Shown here in pieces: positions 55,331 through 64,000 of a stretch of 64,000 nucleotides of DNA (positions are counted from its first letter, which is position 1; the number at the start of each line of letters is the position of its first letter). The notes under the pieces are model-generated. The model was not told where the DNA came from, made no database searches, and saw nothing but the letters and a program-made list of their open reading frames with translations. The DNA comes from Sordariomycetes sp. S80-01Y (lineage: Eukaryota > Ascomycota > Sordariomycetes): contig JAXQJY010000026.1 in the NCBI GenBank assembly GCA_037042185.1, positions 496,001-560,000 of the forward strand, in the 5' to 3' direction. Made by a program: the position numbers and the translations under genes.

Positions 55331-56807
55331 CTAGAAGGCCAGGTGGAAGTCCCAGACTTGCAATTTGCGGTCAGGATAAGGTCCGCCCTGCCTGACAAAG
55401 ACACTCAATACGTTCTCATCACGAAGCCTTGCCTCATCGAACAGAGGTTCAGTAGATGTGTTGGGAATGACAGTCAACAGCGTCCAATCTTTGAAACCAG
55501 CAGATGCCGTTGAGGTGTAGATTCGGGTCTCCAAAGCTGGCTCGTCAGGAAGCAATGCAATGAGCGTCTCCCCGGTGCTGTCTGCTGCAAGCTTGCCGCG
55601 CGGGGCATACAGGTCTGGGCCGGATATATCGCCAGGGTTGATCAAGTTCTGGGACCAGTTGCCTAAAGCAGTCAGCACATTCACTTTCGGCAATGATGGA
55701 GAAGTCTTACCATCTGTGTCGCGCAGGTAGTGCTCGTACAGTTGCTCGCCAGAGGTATTTCCTCTCATCAACATGTGGAATCTCCCTTGAGCATCCATGA
55801 GCTGGCCCTCCTGGTTCACCATCGCGCTGTTCTGCGGGATCTCCCAGACGAGAACATCGGGTGAGTCCGCCAAGATGGGCTTCTCCACGGCTTTGCCCTC
55901 GCTGTTCAACCAAGTTTGGCCGTCATCTTCAGAATAGGCGAAGAAGAGATCATGGTTGGTGTTGGCGTCCGGGGTTTCGCGAACAGTCCAAGACGTGTAT
56001 AGCTTTCCCTCCCAGGCATCGAGGCCGTTGATGTACGCATTGTTGTCATTACCTTGGATGTACATCCCGTACGGCGTCCATTGTCCGCTTTCGGTTGAGT
56101 AGCGGTGGATGTAACTGTTTCCATCGCCGGAACTACCTCGTGTCAGTCGATGTATCGCATGACAGTAGAGGAACTTGTCATCGCTTACCCTCCAATTCTC
56201 AGCTCCAGAAGCAAGTCACCACCGTCCAGTCTCTGGAATCGAGGATAGGTCAAGGGGTCCCAAGGCCCTTCTGAGCCAGGAAGCTCGTGAATTACTTCGT
56301 CAAATAGCTCGGCATTCCAGTCAGTTGGGACCTCAGTCGCGACGCTCCCTTTAGACACGCGATAGTTCAGAGGGACATCCTTGGCGATATTAGTAGATGA
56401 TACCGATAGTAGATAAATGAGAAAGAAGCACTGACGTGGTGATCGAAGCTCAGATGGATCTTTCCATCTCCTGAAATTCCCATGGAGATCATGTTATGAC
56501 CATCCATGGTCTTTTGAACGTAGTCCGTCAAGGTGAGGAACTCCCATTCTCCTACCGAGGGCGATATCTGACGACGGCCCACGTTCACATAGTGGTTGAG
56601 GTATCCAGCCGGAGCAGTGTCGTAAAAGGTCACGTACTGGTGGTTACCAAAGGTGATCAGAACATCTTCTTGATAGCTCACCCCGTTCAGGCGCTCAGAT
56701 CCCTCGATGTCAGTCCCGATCGTCCAGTGGTCTTCAGAGGTGATCTCCACAGCAGAGACGCCGGCACCGACGAGAGACAACATTGAAACAATGGCGTGCA
56801 GCTTCAT
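55331..56807 (-). CDS. Secreted BNR-type beta-propeller protein (BNR_4; GH145/PL24-like candidate)
   Basis: Minus-strand exons 56807..56436, 56379..56189, 56132..55711 and 55662..55331 give 438 residues. The N-terminus is a signal peptide ([19 protein letters not shown]). The spliced chain carries [42 protein letters not shown] and [12 protein letters not shown], the blade motifs of the BNR_4 group, which includes ulvan lyases (PL24/PL25) and gum-arabic alpha-L-rhamnosidases (GH145), here of fungal type. The third intron (48 nt) is in frame and stop-free. Between two sugar porters and next to a GH1 enzyme, it is probably a polysaccharide-trimming hydrolase or lyase; which one cannot be read from sequence. 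A true sialidase is less likely, since no FRIP motif is seen. Confidence 0.8.
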
Positions 56808-57619
56808 GATCACAATTACTTTGACATGAAAGCTACGTAACAACGGCGGGCTCCTCAAAATATAAAGATTGAGCCGTTGGCCGCAGCTCCACGTGGCCGT
56901 ATTTCTCAGTGCGCTTCCTTCAAAATCAGCCGGTACAAGCGACCCAATACATTCGCCCGATGCCCGTCAACGTCGGTTTCATGCAGTCACCCTCACCTGC
57001 GGAGCATTCCACGCAGTCAAGCGCATCTCCACACCGGCTTTCGAGGGTGGCAGTGGAGAGATTGCGGGGGAGATGGAGTTGACCAGCAGAGAGTCGAGGT
57101 GGACAGGAGGCCGTCGGGGGAGTCGAGGTCGCTCCCAAGACGTCACAAGCATGAGCGAGACCGAACCAATGAGCAGAATCTGTCATGACCCGGCCACGTA
57201 CTCGCGCCGGTTCATTGCAGCGAAAGGCCGAACTCATCTGCCGACCACGGCGTTAACGGGGGTTCCCCAGACGGTGCCTTCGGTGAGAGGGATCATCATG
57301 TGGCGACTTGCTCTTCCATTAGTTCGTCGGTACACGATGGCCCGAATTCTCGACATAATGCTGCACCGAATGAGCAGATCATCCACATCAAACGTCAAGC
57401 TCCACGCTCCTCTGCCAATTAGGATGACATGCTGTCCAAACTAACATGCGAGAGCTCCCTGATACCGGTCGGTCTGAAGTAGTTTCGGGCCAAAGACGAC
57501 GAACTTGGCGATAGCCGACGATCATTAAAAATCAAGCTTCACCATGGCAATTGACAGAGCGCTTGCGCGACGCTGGCAGCTCCCGTTTCCTAGCCATCTC
57601 CATCGTTTCCGACACAATC
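56808..57619. promoter_or_regulatory. Bidirectional promoter of the propeller enzyme and second sugar porter
   Basis: 812 bases between divergent start codons. A TATA-like run (56860-56867) lies about 55 bases before the propeller start. A short upstream ATG frame at 57544 overlaps the start of the porter and might act as an upstream open frame. A 191-codon frame at 56869-57444 has no recognisable motif. Confidence 0.45.
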
Positions 57620-59257
57620 ATGCTGCAACTTTGGAAGCACAGCTTCCGTGGCCAGGCTTTGGTCGCCGCCATCACTTTGGCATCATGCCAAGCCTTCCTC
57701 CTCCTGGGTTTCGACCAAGGCGTCATGGCCGGTATCATCGGCGCTGACAACCGCTTCGGCCGCGACTTCAATAACCCCGGGCCTGACATGCAAGGAAACA
57801 TCACATCACTCTACAACATCGGCTGCGTGGTTGGCTCGATCATATCGTATTTCATAGGCGAGCGTTTTGGTCGGAGGACCATGTTGATGCTGGGCGGCAG
57901 CATCATGATCGTCGGCGCCGCCATCCTCGGAGCTTCTTTCACAATCGGACAGCTCATCGTTGGGCGCATTGTCACAGGCATCGGCAACGGCATGAACTCG
58001 TCTACTGCGCCGGTGTACCTCAGTGAATGTGCACCCTCAAAGATCCGCGGTGCACTTCTTACACTGCAGGGCACCGTCACCATTCTTGGGGTTGTAATCG
58101 CCTACTGGTACGTGACAGCCACCTGTTCTTGGTGCCTTTGCTCAAAGTCTAACCCAATAATAGGATGGATTACGGCACCAGCTTCTACGCGTCGTCATTC
58201 CAGTGGCGCTTCCCTCTCGCCTTCCAGGCCGTCTTCGCGGTCCTCCTCATTCTACAAGTCATAGGTCTCCCCGAAACGCCGCGGTGGCTCGTCCAACATG
58301 ATCGGTACGAAGAAGCTGCTGGTGTAGTGGCGGCCCTCGAAGGTAAGATGGACGATGACACAGATGTCAACCGTATTATCCTCGATATCAGAGTCGGTCT
58401 TGAAGAGGAGCAGAAGGGCGGCCCCTTCAAGTTCGCGGAGTTGTTCTCGTGGGGTGAGACCCAGAACTTCCGTCGGCTGCTCCTGATCATATCGATTCAG
58501 CTGGCCCAGCAATTCTCCGGCAGCAACATGCTGAACTATTATCTGCCCGTCATTTTGACGGACAACATGGGCGTCAGCCGTGAGATGTCGCTGCTGCTGG
58601 GTGGCGCTGCCCAATGCACGTACTTGGTCGGATCAGCCATTCCGGTGTTCCTGATGGACCGGTTCGGCAGACGCACGCTCCTGATGGTGTGTTCGGCCGG
58701 TTTGAGTTTCTGCTTTGTCATGGTGTCCATTCTGCTCTCTATTGGAAGCACTGGGGCCTCATATGGCGCCGTAGCGTTCATATTCGTCTTCCAGCTATTC
58801 ATAGGCGTGGGTTGGCTTCCGGTGCCTTGGTTCTATCCTTCGGAGATCAACACCACCCGTACTCGCACTCGTATGCAGGCGATCGCGTCAGGTTGGAACT
58901 GGATGGCCGTTTTTGCGGTCGTAAAGATTACCCCCATCTCCTTCGGTGAGTATTTCCGATTCCCAACTGCTCTGATGTATGCTAAGTGTCTTTCCAGCGA
59001 ATATCGGGTGGCGCACTTTTATCATATTTGCGGTGCTCAACGCTGTCTTTATCCCGATGGTTTACTACTTCTACCCTGAGACTAAGGGCATCGAGCTCGA
59101 AGATATTCCCCTTCTTTTCAGCAAGGGCGGGTTAACTGGAGGTGTCTTCAGTTCAAAGGGTGGTCGCACGGTGGAGCCACATCAACACGCACAGGAGCGG
59201 GAAATTGACATCAAAGTCGGGGGGGTCAGGGATGAACAACAAGAGCACCTAAGCTGA
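57620..59257 (+). CDS. MFS sugar porter
   Basis: Exons 57620..58107, 58164..58945 and 58998..59257 give 509 residues. The start at MLQLWKHSFRGQ fits the short cytosolic tail of hexose transporters. Marks of the sugar-porter family: GFDQGVMAGI in TM1, GERFGRR, PVYLSECAP, PETPRWLVQH, QQFSGSNMLNYY in TM7, MDRFGRR and PETKGIELEDI. Twelve membrane segments. Different from the porter at 53641, so the two probably prefer different sugars. Divergent from the propeller enzyme, suggesting shared control. Confidence 0.9.
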
Positions 59258-60161
59258 GCTTGTGAGCTACACGAAAGTAGGACCTGAATCAATGCGGCTC
59301 AACTCCCAATGCCGGAGCACCAGGCTAAAGAAACAGTCCTACCCTATAGTAATATGAGCAAGCAACTCACGTACAACCGCGGCGTATCTAGCCGGAAAGA
59401 AATCGAGGACGGAGAGGCAGTAATGACAAACGGGAATAACCCATACGCTCAGTGGCTGAGTTATCGAACCTTCATTTGTGCTTAGCGCCTGGGAAATGTG
59501 TGGCGTGTGAAGATTGAGCCTATTGCCTCCAAGTTGGAAACACCACTTGCCCCAACTTCTTAGTGTGTAGAAAAGCCTGTGATTTCGTCGAAACCCAACG
59601 AAGGTGGACTCCTCACTTGATCGCAGAGCCAGAACCTTTCCGCAGCAAATCAGGTACTAGCAACCGTCAATGCCGAACCGTTTGCCATCCATCCCCGGAT
59701 TCCCCCACACGAGAGGGGGAAGCACAAAGCAACCGAGAATTTGGCCACCGAATCAGAGCAGCGTAATGTTTACAATGACGCGATTCATGTCCGGGATACG
59801 TCTAGTCGTTCTCCATCCGCGCCCGTTGCCCACTCGCAATGTAGCGAACCCTCGTAAGACCCGCTCTGCATGTGGTGGCTTGGGCTATTTCTCCGATTCT
59901 CCTACGTACCAAAAGCAGTCATGGCTTGACCGGAGAAACAACAACGAGTGACTCGGCAGAAAGAATTCGGTCCGATCTGTGGAGAGCTATGAGCATTATT
60001 TGTTTTCTGGGGACAATGAGGGGACCCCCCAGCTTGCTGAGTGCGGAGTTGGCTAATAGGGGAGGTGTATAAATCCATCAGGTGTGATGCTCGTCGTCTT
60101 CCAAGTCTCCGTCCGGGGATCTCACAGCGTATAGCTCCCGCAGTCGTCTGAAGTAATCACA
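59258..60161. promoter_or_regulatory. Intergenic upstream of the GH1 gene, 0.9 kb
   Basis: Contains the 3' flank of the porter and the GH1 promoter with its TATA box, listed separately. Nothing coding recognised. Confidence 0.4.
60068..60074 (+). promoter_or_regulatory. TATA box of the GH1 gene
   Basis: TATAAAT 88 bases before the start codon. Confidence 0.5.
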
Positions 60162-62071
60162 ATGACTCGTTTCATGGTCGGCCAGGCTCTTTTGGCCTCC
60201 TTGGTCACAGCCCAACAAGTCTTCCTGCCGAACGACGGCCCTACTAATCGTTCTCAATGCGATTGCACAGAAGCGCCAGAGCCAACATACTCCTTCACAC
60301 CCTTCAGCTACACGCTTACCACGACCGTTCGATATGCGACTTCCCGAACGCAAGCCGAGGCAACAACCTATGCTCCACCGCCAGAGTCCCTAGCAACACT
60401 CATCCCTGAGCAGTCGTACACCACTTGGGGGAAATGGGATCCCAATGCCACCGAGAGCGCCACTGACACGGAAGACCCGTACGGAAGAGCAGCATGGACG
60501 GCGTTGTGGGAATACGCGAATCCACCCAACTTTACAGAGACAGCAATCTATAGCACGACCGTCGAGCCTACGCCAATCCCAAGCGAGGAGCTCGTCCTGC
60601 CGCCGAGGGACTATTTCGGTCCCACAGACTGCTACAACTTCCCTGAGGACTTCGAATTTGGCGTGTCCAGCTCGGCATCGCAAGTTGAGGGTGCCACGGC
60701 CGAGGAGGGCAAGTCGCCATCACTGATGGACATTCTGGTTCAAGACGATCGGGCAAAATCCTACGTAACAAACGAGAACTACTACTATTACAAGCAAGAT
60801 ATCGAGAGGGTTGCGGCTATGGGAGTCAAGTACTTCTCCTTTAGTGTTGCTTGGACTCGAATCCTGCCGTTTGCCTTGCCTGGCACGCCAGTCAACCAGG
60901 AGGGCATTGACCACTACAATGATCTCATCAACTTCATCCTGGAGAAAGGCATGGTTCCCGAGGTTACTCTGCTTCATTTTGACACACCACTGCAGTTTTA
61001 CGGCAACAACCTCACGGAGGCCCAGAAGCCTCCTGAGATTGGCTACGTCAACGGAGCCTACCAGAATGAGACCTTCCCGGACGCCTTCGTGAACTACGCG
61101 CAAATTGTGATGACACATTTTGCCGACCGTGTTTCGACTTGGTATACATTCAATGAGCCGCTTCTATACTCCCAGAACGGACAGTCAGTCTACAACGTCG
61201 TCAAATCGCACGCGCGAGTATATCACTTCTACAAGTATGAGCTCAAAGGCGAAGGCAAGGTGGCGCTCAAGTTCAACAACAACTTCGGAGTTCCCCGTGA
61301 CCCTGAAAGCGAGGCAGATGTTGCAGCCGCGGACCACTTCAACAGCTTCCAACTCGGCCCTTTCTGCAACCCGATCTACCTGGGCATTGACTATCCCGAG
61401 TCCTATAAATCGACGATCCACGATTTTGTCCCTCTGACGCAAGAGGACTTGGAGTACATGAACGGTACTGCAGATCTGTTGGGTATTGACCCCTACACCG
61501 CCACGGTCATCGCACCTCCCGAGCCGGGAAGTATGGAGAGCATGGCAGAGTGCGCCTCTAACTACAGCTCGCCTTTCCGACCGTACTGTGTCAACCAGAC
61601 CACAGCCGATGTCTATGGCTGGAACATCGGCTATAGATCGCAGACGTACGTGTACATCACGCCAACGTACCTCCGCAGCTACCTCAACTACCTCTGGAAC
61701 ACGTGGAAACATCCAGTTGCCTTGACCGAATTCGGCTTCCCAGTCTTCGGCGAGGCGGACAAGGAGCTGACCGACCAGCTGTTCGACACGCCGCGCAGCA
61801 TCTACTATTTGAGCTTCATGTCGGAAGTACTGAAGTCGATTTGGGAGGATGGAGTCAAGGTGGTTGGCGCGTTTGCTTGGAGCTACACGGACAACTGGTA
61901 AGTGAACTCGTCTATGCATTTCCGTGAACCGTGGCTAATTCTAGCAGGGAATTTGGGGACTACGATGCGCATTTCGGTATCCAGACCGTCAACCGTACGA
62001 CGCAAGAGAGACGGTACAAGAAGAGCTTCTTCGACCTTGTAGACTTCATGAAGGCCCGGGGCGTGGACTGA
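60162..62071 (+). CDS. Secreted GH1 beta-glucosidase-like enzyme with N-terminal extension
   Basis: Exons 60162..61897 and 61948..62071 (50-nt phase-2 intron ending TAGCAG) give 619 residues. A signal peptide (MTRFMVGQALLASLVTAQ) precedes a Thr/Pro/Tyr-rich stretch of about 140 residues with Cys33 and Cys35. The GH1 barrel starts near residue 155 (NFPEDFEFGVSSSASQVEG), with acid/base E332 in TFNEP and nucleophile E523 in ALTEFGF, where most GH1 enzymes have TENG. The junction restores SYTDNW|EFGDYDAHFG. It should hydrolyse beta-glycosides outside the cell or at the wall. The extension and changed nucleophile loop mark a fungal-specific branch whose substrate is uncertain. Confidence 0.88.
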
Positions 62072-62126
62072 GGGATCATAAGTACTTATTATTACAGTAA
62101 TGTTACTCTCTTTTGCCAATGCTACC

Positions 62127-63587
62127 CTAGCGTGTCTCCAAGCCCTGAAGAATGTTCGGCCACGTCGCTAAGTAGATGTCCTTGATGTAGTTCCTCCTGG
62201 GCGCCCACATACCCTCGCCACCACGAGGCATGTCCTTTTGGCCTTCTTTGATATACGTCGAGTTCAGGTCCAGCGGAGGCCTGGGCTTCCACTTCCCCGT
62301 CTCCTCACTGTCCGCCCTTGGGATTACAGCCTTGATCCCCTTCTTCTCCATCGTGTTCCACAGGCGCGTCAAGAAGACACCCGTTGCCTCGGCGCCGAGC
62401 GTCCATGATGCATTGGCGTATCCTAGTACAAATGCTAGATTCGGAGCATCTTGCACCATTGCCCCTTTGAAGGCATACTTGCTCGGCGCATTGAGTGGCT
62501 TGCCATCCACTGTGAGCTCAATGCCGCCGGCAAACCGGAGCTGAAGACCTGTTGCCGCGACAATGATGTCCGGCTTAAGCTCCTGACCGCTCTGCAGCTG
62601 GATTGAGCTCTCAGTGACCGTCTTGATGGTGTCGGTTGTAATGCTGGCTTTGGTGGATCGGATCGCGTCGAAGAAGTCACCGTCCGGACATAGACAGAGC
62701 CTCTGATCCCACGGATTGTATCGTGGCTTGAAATGCGTGTCGAGGTCGTAGTTCGGCGGTAGCTGCTCCCTCGCCGCGGCCTTGATCACTTTCTTTGCAC
62801 GTCCCGGCAGCCACTGGCAAAAGAAGTACATGAAGTTCGCGAGCAGTATGAATTGCCATCTCATGAAAATCCCCGAGATCCACCGCGGTAGGAATCGGCG
62901 AATGGCCTTTGTCAACAGCCCCTGCTTGGATTTCAGGGAGAAGATGTAACTGGGGCTTCGCTGCAGCATCGTTACGTGTCGCGCATCTTCCGCCATGTTG
63001 GGGAGCAGCGTTATCGCCGTGGCGCCAGAGCCAATGATGACGACGTTTTTGTTGGTGTACTGGACATCTTTGGACCAATGCTGGGGCTTGATAACCTGGC
63101 CTTGAAATCTTTCAATACCAGGTATGATGGTCTTGAGAGGCTGGTCGTAGTGGTAGTAGCCCGTACTCAGTACCAGGAACTTGGCCGAGATCTTCTTGGA
63201 GCCCCCGTCCGGCGTTCCTACGCGAAGCAGCCATCTCGACTTCTCCGAGCTCCAATCCGCATTCTGCACCTTGTGATTGAACCGGATCTTTTTGTCAATG
63301 CCGGATATGGCTGCCGACTGGCTGAGATATGAGCAAATCTTATCGCCCGAGGCGATTGGATTGTCGCCTGGCCAGGGGTTCCACGAGAAACCAAAGGTGA
63401 AAATGTCGGAGTCTGACCTGATGCCGGGATACTGGAAGAGATCCCAGGTGCCACCCAGGCGGGGGCGACCCTCAAGGATGGTGTATGTATAACCTTCAGG
63501 GCCCCTGGTCTGCAGATAATGCGCGGTGTTGATGCCGGAAATCCCAGCACCAACAATTACAACGTCGAGGGATTCGGTTGAAGTCAT
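62127..63587 (-). CDS. Flavoprotein monooxygenase, EthA-like Baeyer-Villiger type
   Basis: A single exon of 486 residues, the length of the EthA group. FAD loop VGAGISG (12-18), GGTW (45-48), and second dinucleotide loop IGSGATA (185-191). The Baeyer-Villiger fingerprint region at 161-171 reads FQGQVIKPQHW, where EthA-like enzymes usually have FxGxxxHPQxW; the His is replaced by Lys. The closing ATG motif VAATGLQ is present. Such enzymes insert oxygen next to ketones or oxidise S/N atoms using NADPH. A hydrophobic stretch (FILLANFMYFFCQWLPG) may associate with membranes. It is convergent with the GH1 gene, 55 bases away, without obvious pathway link. Confidence 0.87.
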   Translation of the reverse strand: MTSTESLDVVIVGAGISGINTAHYLQTRGPEGYTYTILEGRPRLGGTWDLFQYPGIRSDSDIFTFGFSWNPWPGDNPIASGDKICSYLSQSAAISGIDKKIRFNHKVQNADWSSEKSRWLLRVGTPDGGSKKISAKFLVLSTGYYHYDQPLKTIIPGIERFQGQVIKPQHWSKDVQYTNKNVVIIGSGATAITLLPNMAEDARHVTMLQRSPSYIFSLKSKQGLLTKAIRRFLPRWISGIFMRWQFILLANFMYFFCQWLPGRAKKVIKAAAREQLPPNYDLDTHFKPRYNPWDQRLCLCPDGDFFDAIRSTKASITTDTIKTVTESSIQLQSGQELKPDIIVAATGLQLRFAGGIELTVDGKPLNAPSKYAFKGAMVQDAPNLAFVLGYANASWTLGAEATGVFLTRLWNTMEKKGIKAVIPRADSEETGKWKPRPPLDLNSTYIKEGQKDMPRGGEGMWAPRRNYIKDIYLATWPNILQGLETR

Positions 63588-64000
63588 ATTGGAATACGGT
63601 CGTCGCCTTCAAGCTGGCGGTTCAGCCATCGTTTGGTTTGGGTGGGAGGACGGTTACGATATATTTCAAGTCTCCTCGCACCAAACCAGACTAGACGCCC
63701 CAAGATGCTCCGGTGTGCCACTAATGCAAATGGCTTGCCTTCCTCCCTCTAAAGGATGGTCTTTCAAGACACGGACGAATCATTATGACCTCTACCGTCT
63801 CTCCACGACGCCGTTGGCAACGGAACTCAGAGGGCGGAGGCCAAGTCCTACCGTCTCTCCGATGGGCATGACATCGACTAATGCATATCTTACCTAAATC
63901 GGAAGTATCTTCCCGACAGCCACCGTCCCCCAGAGGCCCATTTCAGAGGAGTTCCACCGCCCAGCCCCCCCGCCGCCCCAACCTTCAATGACACTCGTGA
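63588..64000. other. Right-end intergenic region
   Basis: 413 bases with the monooxygenase promoter, ending in a C-rich run. No gene recognised before the window ends. Confidence 0.4.

Noticed and set aside
56869-57444. 191-codon open frame in the propeller/porter promoter
   Set aside because: Arg/Thr-rich, motif-free translation that competes with another open frame over the same DNA.
61185-61919. 244-codon open frame antisense to the GH1 gene
   Set aside because: Arg/Val-rich mirror of the GH1 coding strand; no motif or upstream signal.
1-64000. CRISPR array, tRNA, rRNA, insertion sequence or integrated virus
   Set aside because: No regularly spaced repeats, no tRNA arm motifs, no transposase, integrase, reverse transcriptase or capsid-like protein were found on either strand.

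Overview
The window is nuclear DNA of a filamentous ascomycete (Pezizomycotina, class not determined). The evidence is the dense two-strand gene layout, 37 predicted spliceosomal introns of about 45-61 nt (GTRNGT-type donors, CTRAY-like branch points), Zn2Cys6 regulators, many MFS permeases, secreted glycosidases and an NRPS-PKS megasynthase. I found no rRNA, tRNA, CRISPR array or intact transposon. Gene models were joined by eye from splice signals and reading phase, without transcript support.

Region A (1-15.3 kb): a truncated 5-oxoprolinase-type gene faces an anion/amide-type MFS permease. Next comes a compact biosynthetic cluster. A BAHD/Tri3-like acyltransferase, a PhyH-type Fe(II)/2-oxoglutarate dioxygenase and an NmrA-like reductase lie on the minus strand, divergent from a 2535-residue synthase with the order A-T-KS-AT-KR-T-R. 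That order, together with the PhyH and NmrA neighbours, is the hallmark of SwnK-type synthases that build indolizidine alkaloids (swainsonine type). Only one dioxygenase and one reductase are present, and an acyltransferase has been added, so the product may be a different, possibly O-acylated, relative.

Region B (15.6-31.3 kb): a GNAT acetyltransferase, a seven-TM RGS protein, a CalB-like secreted lipase, a Zn2Cys6 regulator, a DUF7702-like membrane protein, a second HxxxDG acyltransferase, an MFS permease and a small beta-carbonic anhydrase.

Region C (31.4-47.5 kb): an exo-beta-D-glucosaminidase (GH2), then what looks like a polyol/ketose catabolic unit: dihydroxyacetone-type kinase, Zn2Cys6 regulator, class II ketose-phosphate aldolase, SDR polyol dehydrogenase and an ACS-family permease, followed by a GH36 alpha-galactosidase.

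Region D (48.7-63.6 kb): a six-cysteine secreted peptide resembling a CS-alpha-beta defensin, a Gfo/Idh/MocA oxidoreductase, a Zn2Cys6 regulator, two sugar-porter MFS proteins flanking a secreted BNR-type beta-propeller enzyme, a GH1 beta-glucosidase and an EthA-like Baeyer-Villiger monooxygenase. Together C and D read as a carbohydrate-foraging island in which secreted hydrolases, importers, regulators and intracellular catabolic enzymes are interleaved.
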